From the NCBI GenBank assembly GCA_943788615.1, contig CALSQY010000001.1, forward strand, positions 992,001-1,056,000: a stretch of 64,000 nt of DNA. The letters run 5' to 3'. The stretch's first letter is position 1. Every line of letters begins with the position of its first letter. A program made the translations under genes and the position numbers. Origin of the DNA: UBA4465 sp002292365. Its GTDB lineage: Bacteria; Bacteroidota; Bacteroidia; Cytophagales; Cyclobacteriaceae. The notes under the pieces are model-generated. The model was not told where the DNA came from and searched no databases. It saw nothing but the letters and a program-made list of their open reading frames with translations. Shown here piece after piece: positions 36,598 to 46,781 of this stretch.

Positions 36598-37455
36598 ATG
36601 AATAAGATGAAATACAGCCCTAAACTTATCACTGCATTATGGCTGCTCCTGCTAGGGAGCTGTACCCAGTTGCCTGAAAAAAATCAAAAAACGGCGGGGG
36701 AATGGAAAATAGATTTTTTGGATGATTTTGAACGTTTTAACCCTGATAACTGGCAGGATCAACGCATTTGGGTAAATAATGAAACGCATTGTTATGTACC
36801 CAATAATGAATTTGATACCAGAGAAGTAAGTAATGGAACCTTAAAAATTAAAGTGATTAACCTCGGAGAGAAACGTCCTTGTGATAATATAGACAAACAC
36901 GGTAACCAACATCCCAATACCGAGTATGTGGCTGGGCGAATAGCATCAAAAAATCTAAAAGAATTTGTAAAAGGCAAATGGACAGCCAGATTAAAATTGG
37001 CGAGTAATGGTGAGCCCAGCATGTTTCCCGCTTGGTGGATACTCGGAGCACAAAATAATGAATCACCTATTCAGCAGTCAGATGAGATTATTTGTTGGCC
37101 ATTAACGGGATCTGGAGAAATTGATATTTTTGAACATCATGGAGATCATCAAAAGAACGAATTTACCACTGGAGCCATTAAAAGTTTAGGGGAGTGCGAC
37201 CAAGGGGATTGGTGGAGTCATCGTAAAGGAGTGGAGGCAACGCTAAACGAATTTCATGAATACTCCGTTGAATGGCAAGGGAGTGACTTGGTTTATCGGC
37301 TTGATGGCATTGAAGTTTATCGTAATATTGGAGAGGGAGATAAATATCCAGAAGCCATGTTCGCCATATTAAACTTTGCAAAAATTACCGACCAGCCTAT
37401 GACAGGCATTTGGGTGATGGAAGTGGATTGGGTAAAACACGAAAGAAGAAGTTGA
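36598..37455 (+). CDS. GH16 lipoprotein, beta-glucanase-like
   Basis: A lipoprotein signal ends LLLLGSC with Cys22, so the enzyme is membrane-anchored. The GH16 active site GEIDIFEHHG gives nucleophile Glu174 and acid/base Glu179, and FPAWWILG and FAILNFAKI match the family. GH16 enzymes of Bacteroidota cut beta-1,3/1,4-glucans (laminarin, lichenan) or marine galactans; the specificity cannot be decided here. The gene stands alone with no SusC/SusD pair. Confidence 0.9.
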   Translation: MNKMKYSPKLITALWLLLLGSCTQLPEKNQKTAGEWKIDFLDDFERFNPDNWQDQRIWVNNETHCYVPNNEFDTREVSNGTLKIKVINLGEKRPCDNIDKHGNQHPNTEYVAGRIASKNLKEFVKGKWTARLKLASNGEPSMFPAWWILGAQNNESPIQQSDEIICWPLTGSGEIDIFEHHGDHQKNEFTTGAIKSLGECDQGDWWSHRKGVEATLNEFHEYSVEWQGSDLVYRLDGIEVYRNIGEGDKYPEAMFAILNFAKITDQPMTGIWVMEVDWVKHERRS

Positions 37456-38049
37456 GTTTTGGTGCTGCTGACTGACGCATATTGAGCAGTATTTTAAGGA
37501 TCAATAAAATGCCCTTTATGAACAGAAAAATAGGTCTTAAGGCCGATATAACTTAACAATACCCACGAACTAATATTTAATGGTTGCGAGGTATAATCTG
37601 ATATCAGTCATTAAACGCAATTAATCAATATGGGTAGAATCATCTCACTACGCTATTTACGTGATAAAAGGTGTTTGATGGAGGCAGACTTGAAATAAAA
37701 GTGGGTAATAACTTTGATTTACTCTTATTGAAATCCAAATAATAGCTTGTATATGAAACGTAGAAAACATATTTGGGAGATATCAATGAAGAAATGATCA
37801 GATACTTGACCCTCTCAAATAATGAATAAATAGGCCTCATTTTACTTCCGAAATGCAATGAGGTATTAAATATAAAAAATCACATTTGTTAAGCAGATTT
37901 TTAATTTCAAACAAATTTGCTTAGAGTTAGCTCATTAGTTTAGAGCGAGTAACCTGAGATTTTTTTATTACCTTAATTCAAAATAAAGCTTAATGAGATC
38001 CAAATAATTAGATTTTATAAATTTTCTTTCTTGAAGATGAAGACTTATT
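37456..38049. other. 594-base region with a possible coding remnant
   Basis: Most is without recognisable content. One frame at 37677-37829 reads DGGRLEIKVGNNFDLLLLK, stops, LVYET, stop, KTYLGDINEEMIRYLTLSNN, which has protein-like composition but three internal stops and no family I can name. Its pattern of in-frame stops resembles the FkbM pseudogene immediately downstream. Confidence 0.35.
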
Positions 38050-38916
38050 TTGAGTCTTATGAAATTATATAATATTAAACATATGAGTAAGGGAGGAGTT
38101 AAAGATGTTTTAGATCCAAATGATGTTAGCGCCTATGGCTTTTACAAGTTACGAGGCATTAAGAAAGTGTTATTAGAGCTCACTCAAATACTCCCTAAAA
38201 ATATTATCAGTTTTAAAAGAGCACTCCTATTACGAAAAATTACCTTGTGAAATAAGGTTAAAATTATTGATCAAACTCAATTTGACTTAAAGCTCAGATT
38301 GTTTCCAATGGATAATTTAGGTGACCGGTTTTTGCTGTTTCTTCCGAAATTTTTCGAATATGATGAATTCCAGCTGATGTCACAGTGTTTAAAAGAGGAT
38401 AGTATTTTCATTGATATTGGAGGAAACATGGGCATTTACAGTCTTATATCGGCGAAATACATCAATAAAACGGGTAGGATTTTGTCATTTGAGCCTAATC
38501 CTAAGATGATTTAATGTTTTAGATTTAACATTAAAATTAATGAGTTTGATCAATTGATTGAGCTGAATGAAATCGGAATTGCTGATAAAGAAATGACTTT
38601 TAGTTTAGCATTATCAAAGAAGAATTTGGGAGGCGAAAGTATTGTAAAAAATTTCGGCGAGGGCAATGTAATGGTGAAGTGCAGACCTTTACTAATCATA
38701 TTAAAAGAAAATGAGATTACCAAAATTGATTTACTCAAAATTGATATTGAAGAAGCAGAGCCCCTTGCTTTAAATTCTTTTTTTCAAAACGCCCCAAGAG
38801 CATTATTTCCTAAAATAATCTTTATTGAGTCTGAAGATAATATTGACCTTATCAAACTTGGATAGAAGTTCATTAAGAGAACAAGAGCCCAAAATTCCAT
38901 TTATGTTTTAGATTAA
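38050..38916 (+). pseudogene. FkbM-family methyltransferase with three in-frame nonsense codons
   Basis: A single frame runs from 38050 to the TAA at 38914-38916 with no indel, but is cut by TGA (38248-38250), TAA (38512-38514) and TAG (38863-38865). It reads MSKGGVKDVLDPND, LGDRFLLFLPKFFEYDEFQL, SIFIDIGGNMGIYSLISAKY (the SAM motif), RILSFEPNP, then KIDLLKIDIEEAEPLALNSF (FkbM motif) and KFIKRTRAQNSIYVLD. The blocks match FkbM methyltransferases, usually found in surface-polysaccharide loci. The mixed stop codons rule out simple codon reassignment. Confidence 0.88.
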
Positions 38917-38950
38917 AAAAACTAGGTTCAATTTTTTTAAGAGAATAGAT

Positions 38951-39097
38951 ATGAAAAAGTGGGAGTCTTTTTATTTATGCCTTATGGCCAAAGAAAAGTA
39001 CGCAAATTTTAAGTTGATAATAAAACCATTTTCTAAAGACTTTGATTTAGATCGTCCTAATTTCAAACAAAATTTAATAAAAAACGGCCAATCGTAG
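38951..39097 (+). other. 48-aa open frame, coding status unclear; rest of 38917-39347 empty
   Basis: The frame MKKWESFYLCLMAKEKYANF continues to KPFSKDFDLDRPNFKQNL and a stop. It has a reasonable composition but no recognised family, lies in the decayed zone just after the FkbM pseudogene, and may be another remnant. From 39098 to 39347 I see no gene, RNA or repeat. Confidence 0.25.
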
Positions 39098-39374
39098 GCA
39101 AGTAGAGAGGCTTACTGAGAATAGATATTCCATAGGATACTAACAGAAAGTATTCAATAAAGGGTAAGACGATTCAATAGGATAAAAAAAAACATCTGTA
39201 CTAATAAATAAAGGGTCGATGGTGACTTATTACAGCCGAGATTAAAGTAAATAGGGGTAAAGAAAATAGAATGTAGAGGGTGTATATATTATCGAGTAGT
39301 GTCAAAATAAAATGATAGATTATGTAACTTGATGAGTACAAAGCAATGTGGTGAGAGCTAATTCAAGCATTCAG

Positions 39375-40973
39375 ATGAATAAATACGATTATATTATCAT
39401 AGGAGCAGGTTCTGCAGGTTGTGTTTTAGCCAATCGTTTGTCTAAAAATCCTGCACATCAAATATTACTTATTGAAGCAGGCAAACGGGATAAAAAAGTA
39501 GAGATTGGTATCCCCGGCGGCTATGGAAATTTGCACCGATCTACCGTCGATTGGGGCTTTTATACGGTTCCACAAGAGCATGTGAACAACCGAAATATTT
39601 ATCTACCCCGTGGCAAAACATTGGGGGGCTCCAGTTCGACCAATGCCATGGCCTATGTGCGTGGAAATAAGGCTGATTATGATGAATGGTCTGATCTGGG
39701 AAATAAAGGATGGTCATTTGATGAGGTGCTTCCCTATTTTAAGAAATCAGAACATAATGAAGATTTTAACGACCATCATCATGGCCATCAAGGGCCATTA
39801 AATGTGACCCTAGGTAAGGATTTTCAAACACCTTATGCACAGGCTTTTCTAGAGGCCTGCCAGCAATCAGGCATACCCAAAAATAGGGATTATAATGGGG
39901 CTAATCAATTGGGGGCAAGTTTATTTCAGTTTACCATCAAGAAAGGAAAGCGCCAGAGTACGGCAGTAGCATTTTTGAAACCGGTGATGCATCGGCCTAA
40001 TTTAACGGTGATTACCGAGGCTCGGGCCTGTGAAATTATCATAGAATCCGATCGCGCAGTGGGCGTGGCTTATCTCAAGTCAGGCAGTATTCAAAAAGCC
40101 TATGCTTTAAAGGAAGTCATTTTATCAGCAGGGACTTTTCAATCACCACAGTTACTCATGTTATCAGGTATAGGCCCTCAAAAGGTACTGAAACGCCATA
40201 AAATTTCGGTGAAAAAAGAGTTGCCTGGGGTGGGACAAAACTTACAAGATCATCTTTTTATTAATGTTTCCAGCTTGGCACTTCAGCAAGAAGGGTTTAA
40301 TCATCAATTTAAGCCTTTAAATCAAGTGAAAGCCCTGATCAAGTACTTGATTAATCATAAAGGTCCCTTGGCATGCAGTGCCCTAGAAGCAACGGCATTT
40401 TTTTCTTTGAATGCAGGAATGCAACCCTATCTCCAATTTCATTTTACGCCTTTACATATAGGAGACGATTATGTTCCTGACCTTTATAACACCAAAACTT
40501 ACCCTACTTACGACGGTTATACCATTGCACCTACCTTATTGAAACCGAAAAGTAGGGGTTATGTGGGATTAAGTTCAAATGATCCAATGGATGCCCCATT
40601 GATTCAACCTAATTTCTTGTCTGCGGAAGACGATTTAAAAATGCTTATTTTAGGCGTTAAAAAGGCATTAGAGGTTTCGAAAGCAGCGGCTTTTAATCCG
40701 TTTAGGAAAGCCATTATCGTACCTAAAGGGGAATCAGAGAAACAGATTATTGAGCACATTAAAAAGGGATTAGAAACGGTCTATCATCCGGTGGGGACCT
40801 GTAAAATGGGTCACGATGATTTTGCAGTAGTGAGTGATACCTTGCAGGTACACGGTATAAAGGGACTGCGAGTGGTAGATGCCTCCATCATGCCTACCAT
40901 TGTTTCTGGAAATACCAACGCAGCGGCCATTATGATTGGAGAGAAGGCAGCGGATATGATTTTGGGTCAGTGA
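39375..40973 (+). CDS. GMC-family FAD oxidoreductase (choline dehydrogenase-like)
   Basis: The start at 39375 places YDYIIIGAGSAGCVLANRLS, the FAD Rossmann motif, at the N-terminus as expected; an upstream in-frame GTG adds nine residues. GMC signatures RGKTLGGSSSTNAMAYVRG and ILSAGTFQSPQLLMLSGIG are intact, and the C-terminus has YHPVGTCKMG and VSGNTNAAAIMIGEKAADMI with the catalytic His and Asn. The 532 residues fit choline/alcohol dehydrogenases; the alcohol substrate is unknown. An aminotransferase gene follows. Confidence 0.92.
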   Translation: MNKYDYIIIGAGSAGCVLANRLSKNPAHQILLIEAGKRDKKVEIGIPGGYGNLHRSTVDWGFYTVPQEHVNNRNIYLPRGKTLGGSSSTNAMAYVRGNKADYDEWSDLGNKGWSFDEVLPYFKKSEHNEDFNDHHHGHQGPLNVTLGKDFQTPYAQAFLEACQQSGIPKNRDYNGANQLGASLFQFTIKKGKRQSTAVAFLKPVMHRPNLTVITEARACEIIIESDRAVGVAYLKSGSIQKAYALKEVILSAGTFQSPQLLMLSGIGPQKVLKRHKISVKKELPGVGQNLQDHLFINVSSLALQQEGFNHQFKPLNQVKALIKYLINHKGPLACSALEATAFFSLNAGMQPYLQFHFTPLHIGDDYVPDLYNTKTYPTYDGYTIAPTLLKPKSRGYVGLSSNDPMDAPLIQPNFLSAEDDLKMLILGVKKALEVSKAAAFNPFRKAIIVPKGESEKQIIEHIKKGLETVYHPVGTCKMGHDDFAVVSDTLQVHGIKGLRVVDASIMPTIVSGNTNAAAIMIGEKAADMILGQ

Positions 40974-41034
40974 AGAGATGGAGGTCGACCATTGAAGACT
41001 TAGTCCAATATTTAAGACTTAATCAGTAATAAAA

Positions 41035-42369
41035 ATGGATGAAAAGCGGATTAAAAAATTGCTCAGTTTATCAACAAGAGGACATCATTTGGCAACTACA
41101 CCGAGTCGGATAGACCATGCCTTATTCATGGAGGCGAAACAAAACCGGTATGATCCTGAAGATAACCCGTCAGGCTCATTTCCGTTGAATGTAGCCGAAA
41201 ATCAATTGATGGCACCAGTCATAAAGGCGAAATTGATGACCCTTCTCAAAAACAATGAGATGCCGGATTGGGTTATGGGTTATACGCATTATTTGGGGCA
41301 TCCTGAGGTAAGAATGATGATTGCACGATTTATGGAGCAACACTTATGCGATTGCACCATTCATCCTGATACCTTGGGGCTATCGGCCGGGGCAACAGCC
41401 ATTGTGGAGGTGACTGCTTTTTTATTGGCCAATCCAGGAGATGTAGTGGTCATCCCAGCCCCTGCTTATCCGATGTATACCAATGATTTTGGTATCAAGG
41501 CGGGGATCAGCCGCTATGATCTTCAAACCCATGATAACCTGCAAGAAATAGGCATAAAGGCACCCGTAACGACTGATTTATTGGAGCGTGCTTGGACCAC
41601 ATTGAAGGCCGAAGGTCGGTGCTTTAAAATATTATTGATTTCTTCACCCGATAATCCAACAGGCTGCAGGTATGAGGAAGACCAATTGCGTGCGCTGGCA
41701 CGTTGGTGTATCGAGCATCAGGTTCATATGATTGTCAATGAAATCTATGGACTTTCCTTGATTGATACGACTCATCGTGATCATCCATCGAGTGCGCATG
41801 GTCAAGATGAATATGTATCTTTTGCCAAAATCATGGAAGAATTTGCCTCGGACTACCTACATCTCTGGTATGCATTTTCTAAAGATTTTGGGATGTCAGG
41901 GCTTCGTTGTGGGGTAGTGCATTCATTAAACAAGGGCTTCATAGCCGGGCTCGAAAACATCAATGTGCCACACATGGTATCAAATATGTCTCAATGGATG
42001 ATCAAAGAAATGCTCAGTGATGATGAATTTATAAAAAACTATATTGAGCACAATAAAAAGCAGATTACCCGAAGTTATCAATGGGTAGTAGCCGCTTTGA
42101 AATTATTAGATGTCCCCTTCATTCCGAGTAGAGGGGGGATATTTGTCTGGATTGACCTTTCTAGTTACTTGGATGCAGATAGCGATGAGGCTGAAACAGC
42201 ACTTTGGATGAATATCTATAAACAAACCGGTGTGCTTTTGACCCCAGGCCTAGAATTTAAGCATTCCAAAAAAGGACTTTTTAGAATGGTTTATACGGCG
42301 GTTTCTTTTGATCATTTGAAGGTAGCTGTGGAGCGGTTGTCAGCTTATTTAAGGCAGTTTAAAAAATAA
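41035..42369 (+). CDS. PLP aminotransferase class I/II, ACC synthase-like
   Basis: The 444-residue fold-type I enzyme has AYPMYTNDFGIKAG, SSPDNPTGCRY, an IVNEIYGLSL block with the PLP-contacting residues, and the Lys motif AFSKDFGMSGLRCG. The SKDFG pattern and the MGYTHYLGHPEVR region match the 1-aminocyclopropane-1-carboxylate synthase-like subgroup, whose bacterial members are mostly aminotransferases of unknown substrate. It may be co-transcribed with the GMC gene 61 bases upstream. Confidence 0.85.
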   Translation: MDEKRIKKLLSLSTRGHHLATTPSRIDHALFMEAKQNRYDPEDNPSGSFPLNVAENQLMAPVIKAKLMTLLKNNEMPDWVMGYTHYLGHPEVRMMIARFMEQHLCDCTIHPDTLGLSAGATAIVEVTAFLLANPGDVVVIPAPAYPMYTNDFGIKAGISRYDLQTHDNLQEIGIKAPVTTDLLERAWTTLKAEGRCFKILLISSPDNPTGCRYEEDQLRALARWCIEHQVHMIVNEIYGLSLIDTTHRDHPSSAHGQDEYVSFAKIMEEFASDYLHLWYAFSKDFGMSGLRCGVVHSLNKGFIAGLENINVPHMVSNMSQWMIKEMLSDDEFIKNYIEHNKKQITRSYQWVVAALKLLDVPFIPSRGGIFVWIDLSSYLDADSDEAETALWMNIYKQTGVLLTPGLEFKHSKKGLFRMVYTAVSFDHLKVAVERLSAYLRQFKK

Positions 42370-42387
42370 GATAAGGGCTTATTTTTT
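42361..42387. terminator. AT-rich terminator after the aminotransferase
   Basis: AAAAAATAAG (42361-42370) and CTTATTTTTT (42378-42387) are exact reverse complements around ATAAGGG; the stop codon is in the left arm. The stem is low in GC but ends in six T. Confidence 0.5.
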
Positions 42388-42510
42388 AGGAAGTAGTGAT
42401 AGAAAATTATGTTTAAATTACTCTAGTTTGATTGATGAAAATGAGCGGTTCATGGGTTGATTTTTATACTCGTTAGAACCCTTTCAATTTATAATTTATA
42501 AAATTTAGCT

Positions 42511-44925
42511 ATGAAAAAAATCATATTTGGTTTGATGCTCATGGGAGTGTTGAAAACCTTAGGACAAGAATCTTTGACTTATCAAATACCATCAAAGGAA
42601 ATATATGATCTTGTTGACGTCTCCTTGGCGCCTTCTGTTGTGATGGATGATGCCAAAAATTTCATGATCTTTTTGTATCGTGATACCTATAAAAGTATTG
42701 AAGATTTATCAAGTGAAGAACTGAGATTAGCAGGATTGAGAATTGACCCTAAGACCAATATTGGAAGTAGGATTACCTATTATAATAATCTAAAAATACA
42801 AGATTTAAGGACTGATCCAGTCTCTTTGATTCAAGTCACAGGTCTGCCTAATAAACCTAAGTTGACCAACATAACGTTTTCACCAGATCAAAAAAAAATA
42901 GCCATGACCCAAACGACCGATTTGGGAGTAGAAGTATGGTATGTAGATCTATCGACCTTTGCCGCTAAAAGACTCACGGAACCTAAGGCCAATGCCAATT
43001 TAGGACAAGTCATTCATTGGTTTAAGGACAGTGAGCGTTTATTGGTCAAAATGATTCCTAAGGATAGAGCAGCATTGATCAACCCCAAGTCTGCCATTCC
43101 TTCTGGACCTACTGTTTCGGTAAGTGATGGCCAAGAAGCACCCAATAGAACCTATCAAGATTTATTAAAAAACAAAAATGATGAGTATAATTTTGAACAA
43201 TTGGCACTTTCTGAGCTGTATAAAGTATCTTTGAAAGGATCTGCGGTGCCTTGGCTGGGAAGTGCCATGTACCAAGACATAAGTTTTTCACCTGATGGGG
43301 AATACATAATGATCTCTGCGATCAAAAGGCCTTTTTCCTATTTGGTTCCCAACAGTAGGTTTCCATCTACACGCATTATTTATACAAAAGAAGGACAAGA
43401 GGTGAGTACCGTTGCACAGGTGCCTTTAATGGAAAATTTACCCAAGGGTTTCATGGCAGTACCCTCTGGAAGAAGGAGTTTTAGATGGAGGAATGATCAA
43501 CCTGCCAGTTTGGTTTTCGTGAAAGCACTTGATGAGGGCAATCCTGACAGTCTAGTGGCGTTTAGAGATGAAGTTTTTCAGTTAGAAGCACCGTTCAATG
43601 AAAGACCTAGGAGTATGCTAAAGACTCAAAACAGATTTTCTAGCATTATATGGGGAAATAAAAATTTGGCGATAGCTTATGACTATTGGTGGAATACACG
43701 AAATAAAAAAACCTATTTATTTAATCCCTCACTTTCAGATGGAGGGATCGATCTGCTTTTTGACCAAAATTATCAGGATGTATACAATGATCCAGGGAGC
43801 TTTATTACTAGAAAAAATAAGCTAGGTAAGTCGGTTTTAGCGCTGAAAGGGAGTCGAGCTTATTTAAAAGGTGATGGCTTTTCTCACGAGGGTCAATTTC
43901 CCTTTTTAGATGAGATAAATCTCAAATTAAAAACAAAAAAGCGATTGTATCAATCTGAGTATAAAAATAAATTTGAACGATTCATTGATTATGATATTAT
44001 GAAAAATCAGCTTTTAGTGCGTTTAGAATCACCCAACGACTATCCCAATTATTTCATAAGAGATTTTGACCAAGGCGATCTTAAACAAATGACCCAATTT
44101 GAAAATCCATTTCTCAGTATAAAGGACATTCATAAAGAAGTGATCTCATACAAGAGAGCCGATGGATTAGAGTTATCAGCTACATTGTATCTACCGGTGG
44201 GCTACGATAAGGTGAAAAAAGAAAAAATGCCCATGATACTTTGGGCCTACCCAAGAGAATTCAAAGACCCATCAAGCGCTGCACAAAAAACGAGTAATCC
44301 CAATACCTTTACATCTCCCTATTATGGTTCACCGATTTATTGGGTGACCAAAGGATATGTGATTTTGGATAGGGCTTCTTTTCCTATTCTGGGAGTGGGG
44401 AATACCGAGCCCAACGATACATTCATCAATCAATTGGTAGGTAACGCTCAAGCCGCTATAGATGCCGCTGACTCACTGGGCTATATCGATAGAAATCGTG
44501 TTGCGGTCGGGGGGCACAGTTATGGTGCCTTTATGGTTGCTAATTTACTTTCCCATTCTGATCTATTTGCTGCCGGGATCGCTAGAAGTGGAGCTTATAA
44601 CCGAACATTGACGCCTTTTGGCTTTCAAAGTGAGCAACGCAGTTATTGGGAAGCACCTGAGATTTATTACAATATGTCACCTTTTATGCATGCGGATAAA
44701 ATGAAAACACCCTTGTTGCTGACACATGGTGAGGCAGACAATAATTCGGGTACTTATCCTATGCAAAGTATTCGATATTTTAATGCGCTAAAAGGACTGG
44801 GTGCAAAGGTTCGTTTGGTTCTCCTGCCCAAAGAGAGTCATGGATATAGAGCTAAAGAGAATATTCTCCATTTGCTTTGGGAACAAGATCAATGGTTGGA
44901 AAAATACGTCAAGAACAAAGATTAG
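42511..44925 (+). CDS. S9-family prolyl oligopeptidase, secreted
   Basis: A signal peptide (residues 1-18) is followed by a beta-propeller region (repeated FSPD blocks, as in ISFSPDGEYIMISA) and a C-terminal alpha/beta-hydrolase peptidase domain. The triad is visible as GGHSYGAF (Ser670), HGEAD (Asp743) and KESHGYR (His777). S9 enzymes of this type cleave short peptides, often in dipeptidyl or acylaminoacyl mode. The 804-residue length matches the glutamyl peptidase-like subgroup. Confidence 0.92.
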   Translation: MKKIIFGLMLMGVLKTLGQESLTYQIPSKEIYDLVDVSLAPSVVMDDAKNFMIFLYRDTYKSIEDLSSEELRLAGLRIDPKTNIGSRITYYNNLKIQDLRTDPVSLIQVTGLPNKPKLTNITFSPDQKKIAMTQTTDLGVEVWYVDLSTFAAKRLTEPKANANLGQVIHWFKDSERLLVKMIPKDRAALINPKSAIPSGPTVSVSDGQEAPNRTYQDLLKNKNDEYNFEQLALSELYKVSLKGSAVPWLGSAMYQDISFSPDGEYIMISAIKRPFSYLVPNSRFPSTRIIYTKEGQEVSTVAQVPLMENLPKGFMAVPSGRRSFRWRNDQPASLVFVKALDEGNPDSLVAFRDEVFQLEAPFNERPRSMLKTQNRFSSIIWGNKNLAIAYDYWWNTRNKKTYLFNPSLSDGGIDLLFDQNYQDVYNDPGSFITRKNKLGKSVLALKGSRAYLKGDGFSHEGQFPFLDEINLKLKTKKRLYQSEYKNKFERFIDYDIMKNQLLVRLESPNDYPNYFIRDFDQGDLKQMTQFENPFLSIKDIHKEVISYKRADGLELSATLYLPVGYDKVKKEKMPMILWAYPREFKDPSSAAQKTSNPNTFTSPYYGSPIYWVTKGYVILDRASFPILGVGNTEPNDTFINQLVGNAQAAIDAADSLGYIDRNRVAVGGHSYGAFMVANLLSHSDLFAAGIARSGAYNRTLTPFGFQSEQRSYWEAPEIYYNMSPFMHADKMKTPLLLTHGEADNNSGTYPMQSIRYFNALKGLGAKVRLVLLPKESHGYRAKENILHLLWEQDQWLEKYVKNKD

Positions 44926-44997
44926 CGCTTAGTTTTAGGTTCAAGAAAATATGAATATGAAATGATGTTATTTAACTAATTGGCTTTAATGATGTAA

Positions 44998-45678
44998 TTA
45001 ATCATTTTTTGACCTTATCTCCTCAAGAATGCGAAATGATATTTGAATATTTTCAGCTATTTTTTCATAGGCGAAAGTACCATCTTTATTTTTTGTGAAG
45101 AGCTTTGAACCCACCCCTACACAATAAGCACCTGCCTCAAACCATTCTTTGAGATTAGATTCGGAAGGTTCAACACCGCCTGTTGGCATGATGTTGGACC
45201 ATGGCATAGGACCTTTTATAGCTTTGATGAAAGAAGGTCCGCCAACTTGAGCACCCGGGAATATTTTAACTATTTCTGAACCCAATTCTTCGGCAAAAGA
45301 GATTTCAGTTAGCGATCCACAACCTGGAGACCAAGAAATTTTTCTACGGTTACACACTTTAGCCATTTCAGGGTTTAAAATGGGGGAAACAATGAAATTT
45401 GCCCCGTTTTGAATATATAACGATGTAGTGCCAACATCTAAAATAGATCCTCCCCCTAAGATCATATCAGGAAGTTCAGCAGTTGCATATTTATTTAAAG
45501 CAGCAAAAATTTCATGAGCGAATTCACCTCTATTTGTAAATTCAAAAACTCTAATACCATTATCATAGCAGGTCGTCAATATTTTTTTACAGACCTGAAA
45601 ATCTTCATGATAAAAGACTGGTATTATTCCAGTTTCTTGCATTGTCAAAACTACTTTAATTCTTGAAAATCGTGCCAT
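44998..45678 (-). CDS. eda: KDPG/KHG aldolase
   Basis: The 226-residue TIM-barrel enzyme shows IIPVFYHEDFQ, NFIVSPILNPEMAKVCN, SWSPGCGS and the Schiff-base Lys in EIVKIFPG, followed by PWSNIMPTGGVEPSE. It splits 2-keto-3-deoxy-6-phosphogluconate into pyruvate and glyceraldehyde-3-phosphate. It is the last gene of the minus-strand hexuronate operon, 19 bases after kdgK. The symbol rests on family and context. Confidence 0.92.
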   Translation of the reverse strand: MARFSRIKVVLTMQETGIIPVFYHEDFQVCKKILTTCYDNGIRVFEFTNRGEFAHEIFAALNKYATAELPDMILGGGSILDVGTTSLYIQNGANFIVSPILNPEMAKVCNRRKISWSPGCGSLTEISFAEELGSEIVKIFPGAQVGGPSFIKAIKGPMPWSNIMPTGGVEPSESNLKEWFEAGAYCVGVGSKLFTKNKDGTFAYEKIAENIQISFRILEEIRSKND

Positions 45679-45697
45679 ATTTTGTTTTTAATAGTTT

Positions 45698-46741
45698 TCA
45701 ACGAGAAACACGTCCTGAGGCATCTCCATTAAGTAATTTTTCAATTTCAGGAACGGAAACTAGATTGGCATCCCCTTTTATCGTATGCTTTAATGCTGAA
45801 GCTGCCACTGCAAAATCAAGTGCTTTTTGATTGTTTTCTGGCAGAGTCAGCAAACCGTATATCAGACCACCCATGAATGCATCTCCACCACCCACACGAT
45901 CTACTATATCAGTAATTTGATATTTTTGCGATACGTACATTTTAATTCCGTCATACATGATTCCAGACCATGAATTATGAGAAGCTGATATCGAACCTCG
46001 TAACGTTGTTATTACTTTTTTGGCTTTTGGAAATTTATCCATCATTTGTTTACATACCGAGAGAAAGGCGGGTGCATTAATTTTATTTCCTTCTGTAGTA
46101 ATATTTAAATCCTCTGGTTTTATTCCAAAATGTTTTTCAGCATCTTCCTCATTACCCAAGATAATGTCACAAAAAGAGGTCAATTCGGTCATAATAGGTT
46201 CAGAATTCACTCCATATTTCCATAGTTTAGCCCGATAGTTTAAATCGGTAGAAATGGTTATTCCTAGATCGCTGGCTATTTTAACGGCCTCGAGACAAAC
46301 ATCTGCTGCTCCTTGTGAGATCGCAGGGGTAATCCCTGACCAGTGAAACCAGTTCGCATCCTTAAATACATTTTCCCAATCAATCATCCCGGTTGTTAAT
46401 TCTGCAACTGCTGAATGAGAGCGATCATAGATTACTTTACTACCTCTCATAACAGCTCCAGTTTCTAAATAATAAATACCTAATCTATCTCCACCAAAAA
46501 TAATATTTTGTATATCAATGCCCCTTTTTTTTAATTCCATCAAGGCACACTGCCCTATGTCATTATCCGGCAACCGGGTAATGAACTTGACAGGAATACC
46601 ATAATTGACTAGCGAAACAGCAACATTAGACTCACCGCCACCATAAACGACATCAAAGTTATTTGTTTGAGAGAATCTTAGAAATCCGGGAGGTGAAAGT
46701 CTGAGCATTATTTCACCGAAGGTGACTACTTTTTTCATCAA
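45698..46741 (-). CDS. kdgK: 2-keto-3-deoxygluconate kinase, PfkB family
   Basis: A 347-residue ribokinase-like enzyme with the PfkB pattern VYGGGESNVAVSL near the N-terminus and DRVGGGDAFMGGLIYG with the catalytic Asp near 275. KDG kinase is inferred from the KDPG aldolase directly downstream and the uronate isomerase in the same operon. It phosphorylates 2-keto-3-deoxygluconate to KDPG. Two adjacent Met codons can serve as start. The gap to dctM is 40 bases. Confidence 0.88.
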   Translation of the reverse strand: MMKKVVTFGEIMLRLSPPGFLRFSQTNNFDVVYGGGESNVAVSLVNYGIPVKFITRLPDNDIGQCALMELKKRGIDIQNIIFGGDRLGIYYLETGAVMRGSKVIYDRSHSAVAELTTGMIDWENVFKDANWFHWSGITPAISQGAADVCLEAVKIASDLGITISTDLNYRAKLWKYGVNSEPIMTELTSFCDIILGNEEDAEKHFGIKPEDLNITTEGNKINAPAFLSVCKQMMDKFPKAKKVITTLRGSISASHNSWSGIMYDGIKMYVSQKYQITDIVDRVGGGDAFMGGLIYGLLTLPENNQKALDFAVAASALKHTIKGDANLVSVPEIEKLLNGDASGRVSR

Positions 46742-46781
46742 TTTATTTTTTAGCGTTCATATTTAGTTTTAAGGGACTTTT

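Noticed and set aside
38050..38916. Stop-codon recoding in the FkbM frame
   Set aside because: All three stop triplets occur, all three end intact neighbouring genes, and other decayed genes lie next to it.
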